Part shown: positions 52,260-61,386 of the stretch, in pieces
How positions within the stretch are numbered: position 1 is the stretch's first letter
Layout of the letters: the number at the start of each line of letters is the position of its first letter
NCBI RefSeq assembly: GCF_026340655.1
Contig: NZ_JAPEOZ010000001.1
Location: forward strand, 8,494,001-8,558,000
Direction: 5' to 3'
Source: Streptomyces sp. NBC_01275
Lineage (GTDB): Bacteria > Actinomycetota > Actinomycetes > Streptomycetales > Streptomycetaceae
DNA: 64,000 nt
Notes under the pieces: model-generated
Told to the model about the DNA's origin: nothing
Databases searched by the model: none
The model's input: only the letters and a program-made list of their open reading frames with translations
Translations under genes and position numbers: made by a program

Positions 52260-53062
52260 GCGAAGGCCTCGTCGCCGACGACGGTCGTGCGGTGCAGCAG
52301 TCGTTCGGAGTTCTCGTCGTAGGGCAGCGCCCGGTGCAGGATCCCGGTGTTGTCCCAGACGACCAGGTCGCCGACGGCCCAGTCGTGGGCGTAGCGGAAC
52401 CGTTCGTGGGTGGTCCAGTCGAGCAGGTCGTCCAGGAGGGCGCGGCTCTCCTGGGGGTCCATGCCGACGACGTGGTCGGCGGTGGTGCCGGTGACCAGGG
52501 AGCGGCGGCCGTCGCGGCGGCGCCAGACGAGGGCCATCTCATGGCTGGGCTGGGTGCGCCAGGCGGCGAGGTCCTCCTCGGTCGGATGGGGCGTCACCAG
52601 GCGTTGCGAGGCCTCGAATCTGTGCACCACGCGCAGGTTCTCGTAGCGCTCGCGCTCCTTCTCCGGCAGGTTCTCGTAGGCGGCGTAGGTGCTGGCGAAC
52701 TCGGTGCCGCCGCCGACGGTGGCCACATGCCGGGCGGTGAGCGTGGTCGCCCTGATCGGCACGTCGTCGCTGGTGCCGTCGAGGTGCCAGAAGAAGGCCC
52801 CCTTGAGGTACTTGGCGCTTCTGCTCTTGGCCGGGTCGAGGGAGATCGGGAAGATCTCCTGGCCGCGCAGCGAGACCACCTCGCCGATCCTGCGGCTGAA
52901 CGCCAGCTGCTGGTCGTCGTCGAGGTGCAGCCCGCGCACGAGGAGCACTCCCCGCCACTTGAGGGCCTCGACGCACCGCTGCACGAAGGCGTCGTCGAGG
53001 GGGTCGGTCACACCGGTGAACTCCACCCCGAGCGACGGGCTCAAGGCCTTCGATTCGATCAT
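52256..53062 (-). CDS. TauD/TfdA-family 2-oxoglutarate-dependent dioxygenase
   Basis: The 268-residue protein has the iron triad His93-x-Asp95 (AFFWHLDGT) and His243 (TGILHRAL), with Arg258 placed to hold 2-oxoglutarate. Length matches TauD. The ATG at 53062 has AAGGGGAG upstream. It heads a minus-strand operon with SDR, AhpD-like and perhaps kinase genes, behind a copy of the shared palindrome. It probably hydroxylates a small acid or ether substrate. Confidence 0.92.
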   Translation of the reverse strand: MIESKALSPSLGVEFTGVTDPLDDAFVQRCVEALKWRGVLLVRGLHLDDDQQLAFSRRIGEVVSLRGQEIFPISLDPAKSRSAKYLKGAFFWHLDGTSDDVPIRATTLTARHVATVGGGTEFASTYAAYENLPEKERERYENLRVVHRFEASQRLVTPHPTEEDLAAWRTQPSHEMALVWRRRDGRRSLVTGTTADHVVGMDPQESRALLDDLLDWTTHERFRYAHDWAVGDLVVWDNTGILHRALPYDENSERLLHRTTVVGDEAFA

Positions 53063-53082
53063 GGAAACTCCCCTTCCATACT

Positions 53083-53099
53083 TGAGAACCATATTCTCA
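53083..53099. promoter_or_regulatory. TGAGAAC-CAT-ATTCTCA palindrome (shared operator, copy 3)
   Basis: Only one position breaks the symmetry of the GAGAAT-N3-ATTCTC motif. It lies 21 bases upstream of the TauD start, in the divergent gap to the SDR/ALDH operon. A weaker half-match, GAGAATGTAGTTTCC, is at 53166-53180. One regulator may control both directions. Confidence 0.65.
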
Positions 53100-53215
53100 T
53101 CATGGCGGGGCGCGGAAGTGGAGAGCATCAGGTTCTCTTGTCCGAATCCTTGATTCGCGCAAATGGAGAATGTAGTTTCCGGGGCATCCGGGGTCGACCG
53201 AGCAAGGAGGCTGGG

Positions 53216-53947
53216 ATGCGGTTCAAGGACAGGGTGGCCATCGTCACCGGGGCCGGCCAGGGCATTGGCGAGGGATACGCCAAGGCGCTGGCCGCCGAGG
53301 GGGCGAAGGTCGTGGTCGCCGACCTGAACGAGGAGCAGGGGCAGCGGGTCGCCAAGGAGATCGGCGACGCCCTCTTCGTGCGGGTCGACGTCGCGGACCC
53401 GGCCTCCGCGCAGGGGCTCGCCGACACGGTGGTCGCCGAACTCGGCCGTATCGACCACCTGGTGAACAACGCGGCGATCTACCACGACATGCGCCGCGAG
53501 GGCATCCTCACCGTCGACTACGACTACCTCGACCGGTTCCTGAAGGTGAACCTGCTGGGCGCGCTCCATGTGACCCGCGCCGTGCTGCCGCACCTGGGCG
53601 AGGGCGCGGCCATCGTCAACCAGTCCTCCACCGCCGCCTACCAGCCCACCGGCTTCTACGGGCTCGCCAAGGCCGGGATCAACCACCTCACCGTCTCCCT
53701 CGCCGCCGAACTGGGCGGGCGCGGCATCCGGGTCAACGCCATCGCGCCCGGTCCGACGGACACCGAGGCGACCCGCAACGTCGTTCCCGAGGAGTACCGC
53801 GCCGTCATGGTCCGGCAACTCGCCCTCAAACGCCTGGGAACCCCCGCCGACCAGGCGGGCGCCCTGCTCTTCCTCCTCTCCGACGACGCGAGCTGGCTCA
53901 CCGGCCAGATCGTGGCCGTGGACGGCGGACAGGTGGTGCGGCTGTGA
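53216..53947 (+). CDS. SDR-family oxidoreductase
   Basis: The 243-residue protein has VTGAGQGIGEGYA (about 10-22), LVNNAAIYHD near 85, catalytic Tyr and Lys in GFYGLAKAG near 150 and GQIVAVDGG. The ATG has AAGGAGG five bases upstream. It is coupled to the aldehyde dehydrogenase by a four-base overlap, which suggests alcohol-to-aldehyde-to-acid oxidation. Confidence 0.93.
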   Translation: MRFKDRVAIVTGAGQGIGEGYAKALAAEGAKVVVADLNEEQGQRVAKEIGDALFVRVDVADPASAQGLADTVVAELGRIDHLVNNAAIYHDMRREGILTVDYDYLDRFLKVNLLGALHVTRAVLPHLGEGAAIVNQSSTAAYQPTGFYGLAKAGINHLTVSLAAELGGRGIRVNAIAPGPTDTEATRNVVPEEYRAVMVRQLALKRLGTPADQAGALLFLLSDDASWLTGQIVAVDGGQVVRL

Positions 53948-55413
53948 GCGCGACCGTGGACAGGTCCCAGCTCATAGACGGCGAACTCGTGGGCGCCGAG
54001 ACGGCCTTCGCCTCCCACAACCCCGCCACCGGCGAGCTGATCGGCCACGCCCCCGACGCCACGAAGGCCGACGCCGAGACGGCGATCGCCGCCGCCCGCC
54101 GCGCCTTCGACGCCGGCGACTGGGCCACCGACCGGGAGCTGCGCCTGTGCTGTCTGCGCCAGTTGCACCAGGCCCTCGACGAACACCGCGAGGAACTGCG
54201 CGAGTTGACCATCGCCGAGGTCGGCGCGCCCCGCCAGCTCACCCACGGCCCCCAGCTCGACGAACCGATCGGCATCGTCCGGTTCTACGCCGACCTGCTG
54301 GAGAAGTACGAGTTCACCGAGGACCTCGGCGAGGTCGACTCGCGCGGCCAGCGCCACCACCGCTGGGTGGAGAAGGAGGCCGCCGGCGTCGTCGCCGCGA
54401 TCCTGCCGTACAACTACCCCAACCAGCTCGCCCTGGCCAAGCTCGCCCCCGCGCTCGCCGCCGGCTGCACCGTCGTGCTCAAGGGCGCCCCGCAGAACCC
54501 GCTCATCACCCTGGCGCTGGGCGAACTCGTCGCGCGGCACACGGACATCCCGCCGGGGGTGGTCAACGTCCTCAGCTCCTCGCGCGCCGAGGTCGGCGAA
54601 CTGCTCACCACCCACCCGGACGTCGACACGGTGACCTTCACCGGTTCCACCCCCGTCGGCCGCCGCATCATGGCCGCCGCCGCGGACACGGTGAAGCGGG
54701 TCTTCCTCGAACTCGGCGGCAAGTCCGCGATGATCGTCTTCGAGGACGCCGACTTCCCGAAGGCGGCCATGTTCGCCGCCTTCACCATCTGCTCCCACTC
54801 CGGCCAGGGCTGCGCGCTCACCTCCCGGCTGCTCGTCCCGCGCGCCCACCACGACGAGATCGTGCGGCTCGTCGCCGCCGGCCTCGACCGCGTCAAGGTC
54901 GGCGACCCCACCGACGCCAGGACCACCATGGGCCCGCTCATCAGCGAGCAGCAGCGCGACAAGGTCGACGGCATGGTCCAGCGGGCGGTCCAGGACGGCG
55001 CCACGCTCGTGCGGGGCGGCCGTCGCATCGACCCCGGCTGGTTCTACGAGCCCACCCTCCTGGCCGGCGTCGACCCCGACAGCGAGATCGCCCAGGAGGA
55101 GGTCTTCGGACCGGTCCTCGCGGTGATCCCCTTCGACGACGAGGAGGACGCGATCCGCATCGCCAACCACTCGAGGTACGGGCTGTCCGGCGCCGTGCAC
55201 AGCGCCGACGAGGAGCGCGCGCTCCGCGTCGCCCGCCGGATCCGCACCGGCACCTTCTCCGTCAACGGCGGCAACTACTTCGCCCCCGACGTGCCCTTCG
55301 GCGGCTACAAGCAGTCCGGCCTCGGCCGGGAGAGCGGACGGGCGGGCTTCGAGGAGTTCCTGGAGGAGAAGTCCTTCGCCCGGATCGTCGTACCGCCCGA
55401 GGAGCCGTCGTGA
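53944..55413 (+). CDS. NAD(P)-dependent aldehyde dehydrogenase
   Basis: The 489-residue protein has TFTGSTPVGRRIM, the general-base glutamate in LELGGKS near residue 255, the nucleophile Cys290 in HSGQGCALTSRLL, and EEVFGPVLAVIPF. The GTG overlaps the SDR stop (GTGA), and its own stop overlaps the CoA-transferase start. It probably makes the carboxylic acid that the CoA-transferase then activates. Confidence 0.95.
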   Translation: MSATVDRSQLIDGELVGAETAFASHNPATGELIGHAPDATKADAETAIAAARRAFDAGDWATDRELRLCCLRQLHQALDEHREELRELTIAEVGAPRQLTHGPQLDEPIGIVRFYADLLEKYEFTEDLGEVDSRGQRHHRWVEKEAAGVVAAILPYNYPNQLALAKLAPALAAGCTVVLKGAPQNPLITLALGELVARHTDIPPGVVNVLSSSRAEVGELLTTHPDVDTVTFTGSTPVGRRIMAAAADTVKRVFLELGGKSAMIVFEDADFPKAAMFAAFTICSHSGQGCALTSRLLVPRAHHDEIVRLVAAGLDRVKVGDPTDARTTMGPLISEQQRDKVDGMVQRAVQDGATLVRGGRRIDPGWFYEPTLLAGVDPDSEIAQEEVFGPVLAVIPFDDEEDAIRIANHSRYGLSGAVHSADEERALRVARRIRTGTFSVNGGNYFAPDVPFGGYKQSGLGRESGRAGFEEFLEEKSFARIVVPPEEPS

Positions 55414-56615
55414 GGCCGCTGGAGGGCATCCGGGTCCTGGAGGTCGCCATGTACGGCTTCGTGCCGTCGGCGGGCGCCGTGCTCGCCGACTGGGGGGCGG
55501 ACGTCGTCAAGGTCGAGCACGCCGTCACCGGCGACCCGCAGCGCGGACTGCGCCGCACCGGGACCTTCGAGGTGGTCGGCGACCCCAACCCCAACGTCGC
55601 CCACGCCAACCGCGGCAAACGCTCCCTCGGTCTCGACATGGCCGTGCCCGAGGGCCGCGAGGTGCTGTACGAGCTGGTCAAGGGCGCGGACGTGTTCCTC
55701 ACCAGCTTCCTGCCCGCCTCCCGCGCCCGCCTCGGCATCGACGTCGACGACATCCGTGCCGTGAACCCGCGGATCGTCTACGCCCGGGGCAGCGCCCTCG
55801 GCCCGCGCGGCCCCGAGTCCGACAAGGGCGGCTACGACATGACCGCCTTCTGGTCCCGCGCGGGCACCGCGGCCAGCATCACCCCGCCCGCCACCGAAGG
55901 CGTGATCAGCCCTCCCGGACCGGCCTACGGCGACACCGTCTCCGGCACCAACCTGGCCGGCGGCATCGCGGCCGCCCTGCTGCGCCGCGAACGCACCGGC
56001 GAGACCTCGGTGGTGGACGTCTCCCTGCTCGGCAGCGGCCTGTGGGCCCTCGGTCACTCCATCGGCCTGTCCCTGCACCTGGACCGCGCCTGGGAGGGCG
56101 TCACGCCCACCGCCCACGGCTCGCCCACCAACCCGCTCTCCGGGCTCTACCGCACCGCCGACGACCGCTACCTCTCCTTCGTCATGCTCCAGCCGGCCAG
56201 GTTCTGGGCGAACGTCTGCCAGTGCCTGGGCCGGCCCGACCTCGCCGACGACCCCCGCTTCGCCACCCCCGAGTCCATCGCCCGGCACACCGACGACGCG
56301 GTGAAGATCCTGCGCGAGGTGATCGCCGCCCGCACCCTCGCCGAGTGGTCCGAGGACCTCGCCGCCCTCGACGGCCCCTGGGCCCCCGTCCAGGACACCC
56401 TCCAGGCCGCCGCCGACGCACAGGTACGCGCCAACGGCTACATCGGACAGGCAGGCGAGCTCGAACTCGTCGCCAGCCCCGTCCAGTTCGACGTCGAGGA
56501 CACGCGCCTCGGCCCCGCACCGGAGTTCGCCGCGCAGACGGAGGAGATCCTCGCCGAGCTCGGCTACGACTGGGACCGCATCCTCGCCCTGAAAACGGGC
56601 GGCGCGGTCACCTGA
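55410..56615 (+). CDS. Type III (CaiB/BaiF) CoA-transferase
   Basis: The 401-residue protein has LEGIRVLEVAMYGFVPSAG, GADVVKVEHAVTGDP, ANRGKRSLGLDMAVPEGREV and VYARGSALGPRGPESDKGGYD. Length is typical. Its coupling to the aldehyde dehydrogenase suggests that it activates the acid just made. A 77-base gap follows before the lipoprotein gene. Confidence 0.92.
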   Translation: MRPLEGIRVLEVAMYGFVPSAGAVLADWGADVVKVEHAVTGDPQRGLRRTGTFEVVGDPNPNVAHANRGKRSLGLDMAVPEGREVLYELVKGADVFLTSFLPASRARLGIDVDDIRAVNPRIVYARGSALGPRGPESDKGGYDMTAFWSRAGTAASITPPATEGVISPPGPAYGDTVSGTNLAGGIAAALLRRERTGETSVVDVSLLGSGLWALGHSIGLSLHLDRAWEGVTPTAHGSPTNPLSGLYRTADDRYLSFVMLQPARFWANVCQCLGRPDLADDPRFATPESIARHTDDAVKILREVIAARTLAEWSEDLAALDGPWAPVQDTLQAAADAQVRANGYIGQAGELELVASPVQFDVEDTRLGPAPEFAAQTEEILAELGYDWDRILALKTGGAVT

Positions 56616-56692
56616 GCCCCCCCGTGGGCTCATTCCCGCACCTTTCGTCACCTCCCTCGGACGACGGCGTCCGAGCTCCCCGAGGAGGCACC

Positions 56693-58075
56693 TTGCGCAG
56701 GCTGCTGATCGGCTCGGTCACCGTGGTCGCGGTGCTGTTGGCCGGCTGTTCCACCAGATCCGACGACGACAAGAACACCGACGCCGCGCAGAACGCGACC
56801 CCCGCGGCCGGAGCGTCCACCGCCTCGGCGGACTTCGGGGCCCTCAAGGACGTCTGCGGCCCCGGCGCCGCCAAGGCCTCGACCGTCCAGGGCGTCACCG
56901 ACCGGTCCATCCAGGTCGGCGTCATGTCCGACGTCGGCTTCACCAAGAAGTCCGAGTTCGCCGACGCCGCCAAGGTGTTCACCGACTGGTGCAACGACGC
57001 GGGCGGCGTCAACGGGCGCACGATCAAGCCCGTCACCCGCGACACCAGGCTCATGGAGGTCCGCCAGCGGGTCCTGGAGGCCTGCAAGGCGGACTTCGCC
57101 CTCGTCGGCGGCGGCGCCGCCCTGGACAGCCTGGGCGTGCAGGACCGCCTCAAGTGCCTGCTGCCCACCTTCCCCGCCCAGTCCAGCCAGATCGGCGCCA
57201 TCGGCTCCGACCTCCAGGTGATGGCCTCCCAGCCGGTGGCCGGATACTTCTCGTACGCCGGTTACTACTCCTGGCTGCTGAAGGAGAAGTACCCCGACTC
57301 CGCGCAGAAGGTCGGCATCATCTCCGGCGACTCCCCCGTCACCAAGGTGATGTCCGCCCAGTTCAAGGAGGCCGTCGCGGGCCTCGGCGGCAAGGTCGCC
57401 TACAACGACCTCTACCCGGCGGCCGGCGTCTCCGACTGGACCCCCTACGCCCAGACCCTCAAGAACAAGGGCGTCAAGGGCCTCGTCTTCCTGGGGGACT
57501 TCGCGAGCCTCGCCAAGCTGGAGCAGGCCCTCACCGACATCGGCTACACGCCCGACTGGATCGACGCCAACAGCAACGCCTACGGCCCCGCCTTCCAGCA
57601 GCTCGCCGGTGCTGCCCTGGCCCAGCAGCACAACTACGCCGAACTCTTCGCCACCGCCCCGCTGGAGAGCGCCGCGGACAACCCGGCCACCCAGCAGGTC
57701 CTCGACCTGTTCAAGAAGTACGCGCCCGGCAAACAGGTCACCTACCCCGTCCTGCGTGCCTTCTCCGCCTGGCTGCTGTTCGCCACCTCGGCCCGCGACT
57801 GCACCGAGCTGACGCGCAAGTGCGTGTACGACAACGCGCTCAAGCAGACCGACTGGACCGCCGGCGGCCTCCAGGCGCCCTTCGACCTGTCCTCGAAGCA
57901 GCCGCCCAAGTGCTACTCCGTCGTCGAGGCCACGACCAAGGGCTGGCAGCCCGCCGACTTCAAGCCCGACCAGGGCGCCTACCGCTGCGACGCGCCCGTC
58001 TACCAGTACAAGGGGAGCTACGGCGAGCCCGCCACCCTGGCCTCCGTCGGCAAGTCCCTGTCCGACCTCACCTGA
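56693..58075 (+). CDS. ABC-type branched-chain amino-acid-like substrate-binding lipoprotein
   Basis: The 460-residue protein has a lipoprotein signal with lipobox LLAGC (Cys near 18). A Peripla_BP_6-type fold follows: IQVGVMSDVGFTKKSEFADAAKVF, then CNDAGGVNGRTIKPV and VGIISGDSPVTKVMSAQFKEA. The TTG start has GAGGAGG upstream. No permease or ATPase gene is adjacent, so it either uses a distant transporter or acts as a sensor. It lies inside the catabolic operon and probably binds the substrate. Confidence 0.88.
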   Translation: MRRLLIGSVTVVAVLLAGCSTRSDDDKNTDAAQNATPAAGASTASADFGALKDVCGPGAAKASTVQGVTDRSIQVGVMSDVGFTKKSEFADAAKVFTDWCNDAGGVNGRTIKPVTRDTRLMEVRQRVLEACKADFALVGGGAALDSLGVQDRLKCLLPTFPAQSSQIGAIGSDLQVMASQPVAGYFSYAGYYSWLLKEKYPDSAQKVGIISGDSPVTKVMSAQFKEAVAGLGGKVAYNDLYPAAGVSDWTPYAQTLKNKGVKGLVFLGDFASLAKLEQALTDIGYTPDWIDANSNAYGPAFQQLAGAALAQQHNYAELFATAPLESAADNPATQQVLDLFKKYAPGKQVTYPVLRAFSAWLLFATSARDCTELTRKCVYDNALKQTDWTAGGLQAPFDLSSKQPPKCYSVVEATTKGWQPADFKPDQGAYRCDAPVYQYKGSYGEPATLASVGKSLSDLT

Positions 58076-58110
58076 ATCCGCCTCACCTGAATCCGCCTCA
58101 CCTGAATCCG
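58066..58110. repeat. Three perfect copies of a 15-bp unit spanning a stop codon
   Basis: CCTCACCTGAATCCG is repeated three times without change. The first copy contains the stop codon of the lipoprotein gene, and the third ends one base before the AAGGGGAG ribosome site of the ferredoxin gene. Every unit repeats the in-frame TGA. Confidence 0.95.
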
Positions 58111-58127
58111 AAGGGGAGTTGAGTGAC

Positions 58128-58319
58128 GTGAAGGTACGCGTCGACTCCGAGCGCTGCCAGGGCCACACCCTGTGTTTCATGCGGGCGCCGGAGGTCTTCG
58201 AGCTGAGCGAGATCGACGGGCACTCCTCGCCGGCCGTCGAGGAGGTCTCCGAGGGGCAGGAGGACCAGGTCGTCGAGGCGGTCCGGTCCTGCCCCGAGCG
58301 GGCGATCAGCGTCTTCTGA
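58128..58319 (+). CDS. 3Fe-4S-type ferredoxin
   Basis: The 63-residue protein has the Cys10-x2-His13-x2-Cys16 ... Cys55-Pro pattern, with His in place of one cysteine. This is typical of ferredoxins serving actinomycete P450s. The GTG at 58128 has GGGGAG nine bases upstream; a TTG at 58119 lies too close to that site. It is encoded just before the P450 and probably carries its electrons. No ferredoxin reductase is in the window. Confidence 0.93.
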   Translation: MKVRVDSERCQGHTLCFMRAPEVFELSEIDGHSSPAVEEVSEGQEDQVVEAVRSCPERAISVF

Positions 58320-58351
58320 ACGGCCGACGGTCCATCGAGAGGAGGCACACC

Positions 58352-59719
58352 ATGACCGACGTCACGGACGACGCCGACGAGGCCCGCAAGCAGCCGCGCG
58401 TCCACTTCGACCGGCACGCGCCCGAGTACCGCGACGAGTTCGAGGAGCAGACCCGCGCCTTCCACGAGGGCTGCCCGTTCGCCTGGTCCGACACCTACGG
58501 CGGGCACTGGGTGGCCGCGGGCAACCGCGAGCTGCTCGCCCTCGCCCGCGCCGGGCAGACGCTCTCCAACGACCACGACGTGCACGGCGAGCGGCGCGGC
58601 TACCGGGGCATCAACATCCCGCCGTCGCCCCGCGGCCGGGGCTTTCGCGGCGGTTTCCTGGAGATGGACCCGCCCGAGCAGCGCGCCTACCGCACCGCCC
58701 TCGACCCCTACCTGTCCCCGGCGGCCGTCGCCCGCTGGATCCCCTTCATCGACGAGGTGGCCCGCGCCTGCATCGACGAGCGGATCGAGAGCGGCCGGAT
58801 CGACTTCGTCGACGACCTCGCCAACATCGTCCCGGCCGTCTTCACCCTCGCCATGATGGGCATCCCGCTGAAGAAGTGGGAGCTGTACAACGAACCCGCG
58901 CACGCCGGCGTCTACACCCCGCCTGACTCCCCGGAGATGGCGCGCGTGATCGAGGCCCACATGGCCATGATCAAGGACATCGGGGTCACCCTCCAGGAGG
59001 TCCGCGCCCGCCCGCGTCCCGGCCTGGCCGACGCCCTCGCCCGGATGGAGTTCGACGGGGAGGCCCCCTCCGACGCGGACCTCGTCGGCGCGCTCGCCCT
59101 GCTCATCGGCGGCGGCTTCGACACCACCACCGCGCTCACCGCGCACGCCCTGGAGTGGCTCTCCCAACACCCCGACGAGCGAGCCCGGTTGAACCGTGAC
59201 CGGGACGCCCTGCTCGACTCCGCGACCGAGGAGTTCCTGCGCTACTTCACCCCGGCGCCCGGCGACGGACGGACGGTCGCGCAGGACTGCGAGATCGCGG
59301 GCGCCGAACTGAAGGAGGGCGACCGGCTCTGGCTGTCCTGGGCGATGGCCAACCGCGACCCGGCCGTCTTCACCGACCCCGACCGCATCGACCTGGCCCG
59401 CAGCGGCAACCGGCACACCGCCTTCGGCCTCGGCATCCACCGCTGCATCGGCTCCAACGTGGCCCGTACGGTCTTCAAGCGGATGCTCCTCCAAGTCCTC
59501 GACCGCATCCCCGACTTCGTCTGCGACCCCGAGGGCGCCGTCCACTACGAGACCATCGGCGTCATCCAGGGCATGCGCCGCCTCCCGGCTGCCTTCACCC
59601 CCGGCCGACGCAGCGGCCCCAGCCTGGAGGAGACCCTCGTCACCCTCCAACGGGCCTGCGACGAACAGGGGTTGGCGGAGCCGATCACGGTGCGCAAGGC
59701 GGAGGCGAAGATCCGTTGA
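58352..59719 (+). CDS. Cytochrome P450
   Basis: The 455-residue soluble P450 has the I-helix GGGFDTTTAL near residues 250-260, the K-helix EEFLRYF as the ExxR-like motif, and the haem motif FGLGIHRCIGSNVAR with ligand Cys365. The I-helix has Asp-Thr in the usual acid-alcohol positions. The ATG has GAGAGGAGG six bases upstream. It probably hydroxylates the pathway substrate as an early step, with the preceding ferredoxin. Confidence 0.95.
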   Translation: MTDVTDDADEARKQPRVHFDRHAPEYRDEFEEQTRAFHEGCPFAWSDTYGGHWVAAGNRELLALARAGQTLSNDHDVHGERRGYRGINIPPSPRGRGFRGGFLEMDPPEQRAYRTALDPYLSPAAVARWIPFIDEVARACIDERIESGRIDFVDDLANIVPAVFTLAMMGIPLKKWELYNEPAHAGVYTPPDSPEMARVIEAHMAMIKDIGVTLQEVRARPRPGLADALARMEFDGEAPSDADLVGALALLIGGGFDTTTALTAHALEWLSQHPDERARLNRDRDALLDSATEEFLRYFTPAPGDGRTVAQDCEIAGAELKEGDRLWLSWAMANRDPAVFTDPDRIDLARSGNRHTAFGLGIHRCIGSNVARTVFKRMLLQVLDRIPDFVCDPEGAVHYETIGVIQGMRRLPAAFTPGRRSGPSLEETLVTLQRACDEQGLAEPITVRKAEAKIR

Positions 59720-61386
59720 GCACCGCCCCCGAGGAGAACGCCCGTCCGCAGCCGCAGACGAGCCAGGAGACCGAGTTCTTCTGGACCTCCGGCCGCGACG
59801 GGCGGCTCCGTTTCCAGTCCTGCACGGCCTGCGCGGCGCTGATCCATCCGCCGCAGCCGGTCTGCCGCCACTGCCGGTCGCACGCCACCGAGGTCCGCGA
59901 GGTCTCCGGCCGGGCGACCCTCATCGGCTTCTCGGTCAACCACCGCTTCCCCTTCCCCGGCCTGCCCACCCCCTTCGTCGTCGCCCAGGTGGCGATCGAG
60001 GAGGACCCCCGGGTCCGGCTGACCACCGACGTCGTCGACTGCGCACCGCAGGACCTGCGCCTCGGGATGCGCATGGAGGTGGTCTTCGAGCAGGCGGGCG
60101 AGGCCTGGCTGCCCCTGTTCCGCCCCACGGCCGACCAACCGCCCCCGGCTCCGCTCCCGGCCGACGACCCGCCGCCCGAGCGGATCGGCGACCGCCTCCG
60201 CAAGCCCCTGAAGGGGCCCAGGTTCGAGGAGCGGGCGGTGATCAGCGGCGCGGGCGCCTCCCGCCTCGGCCGCCGTCTGATGGTCCCGCCCCTCGAACTG
60301 ACCGTGGAGGCCTGCGAGAAGGCCGTCGCCGACGCCGGACTCGCCTTCGACGACATCGACGGCCTCTCCACCTACCCCGGCGGCGGAAACCTCGGCGGCT
60401 TCGCCGAAGGCGGCGTCACCGCCCTGGAGTCGGCCCTCGGCATCCGCCCGGTCTGGCACAACGGCGCCGGGGAGACCTTCGGCCCCGGCGGCTCGGTGAT
60501 CTCCGCGATGCTCGCCGTCGCCGCCGGCCTCGCCCGCCATGTGCTGTGCTTCCGCACGGTGTGGGAGGCGACGTACGCCGAACTGATCCGGCAGGGGAGG
60601 ATCGCGCTGCCCGAAGGGGTGGGCCCCGACGGCTGGTTCAAGCCCTTCGGGGCCGTCTCGCCCGCGATCATGCTGGCGATGAACGCCCAGCGCCATATGC
60701 ACCGCTACGGCTCCACCCGGGAGACCCTCGGCTGGATCGCCCTCAACCAGCGCGCGGGCGCCGCCCTCCACCCCGACGCGATCTACCGCGACCCGCTCAC
60801 CATGGACGACTACCTGTCCGCCCGCACCATCACCACCCCCTTCGGCCTCTACGACTGCGACGTCCCCTGCGACGCGGCGACGGCCGTGATCGTCTCCGCC
60901 GTGGAGACCGCGCCGGACCTGCCGAAGCCCGCCGTCAGGGTGGAGGCCGTCGGCACCCAGATCGTCGAGCGCCCCGAGTGGGACCAGGCGTCCCTCACCC
61001 ACGAACCCCAAGTACTCGGCCAGGCAGCCCACTTGTGGACCCGGACCGAACTGCGCCCCGCCGACGTCGACGTGGCGCTGCTGTACGACGGCTTCACCTT
61101 CAACTGCCTGTCCTGGCTGGAGGCGCTCGGCTTCTGCGGCATCGGCGAGGCCCGCGACTTCCTGGACGGCGGCAAGAACATCGCCCGCGACGGGGTGATC
61201 CCGCTCAACCCGCACGGCGGACAGCTCTCCCACGGCCGCACCCACGGCATGGGCCTGCTGCACGAGGCGGTGCTCCAGCTGCGCGGCGACGCCGGCGCGC
61301 GACAGGTGCCGGGGGCGCGCACCGCCGTGGTCTCCAGCGGCGGGCTCACCCCCGGCGGCGTACTCCTGCTCAGGACGGACGGATGA
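59716..61386 (+). CDS. DUF35 zinc-ribbon/OB-fold fused to thiolase-like lipid-transfer protein
   Basis: The 556-residue protein has an N-terminal DUF35 module: Cys36, Cys39, Cys50 and Cys53 form the zinc ribbon, followed by an OB-fold to about residue 130. A Pro-rich linker leads to an Ltp2/SCP2-thiolase-like domain: VISGAGASRLGRR, LYDGFTFNCLSW and NPHGGQLSHGRTHGMGLLHEA. In steroid catabolism Ltp2 retro-aldolase needs a separate DUF35 partner; here both are one chain. The TTG overlaps the P450 stop (TTGA). Likely a retro-aldolase or thiolase-like C-C lyase. Confidence 0.85.
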   Translation: MSTAPEENARPQPQTSQETEFFWTSGRDGRLRFQSCTACAALIHPPQPVCRHCRSHATEVREVSGRATLIGFSVNHRFPFPGLPTPFVVAQVAIEEDPRVRLTTDVVDCAPQDLRLGMRMEVVFEQAGEAWLPLFRPTADQPPPAPLPADDPPPERIGDRLRKPLKGPRFEERAVISGAGASRLGRRLMVPPLELTVEACEKAVADAGLAFDDIDGLSTYPGGGNLGGFAEGGVTALESALGIRPVWHNGAGETFGPGGSVISAMLAVAAGLARHVLCFRTVWEATYAELIRQGRIALPEGVGPDGWFKPFGAVSPAIMLAMNAQRHMHRYGSTRETLGWIALNQRAGAALHPDAIYRDPLTMDDYLSARTITTPFGLYDCDVPCDAATAVIVSAVETAPDLPKPAVRVEAVGTQIVERPEWDQASLTHEPQVLGQAAHLWTRTELRPADVDVALLYDGFTFNCLSWLEALGFCGIGEARDFLDGGKNIARDGVIPLNPHGGQLSHGRTHGMGLLHEAVLQLRGDAGARQVPGARTAVVSSGGLTPGGVLLLRTDG

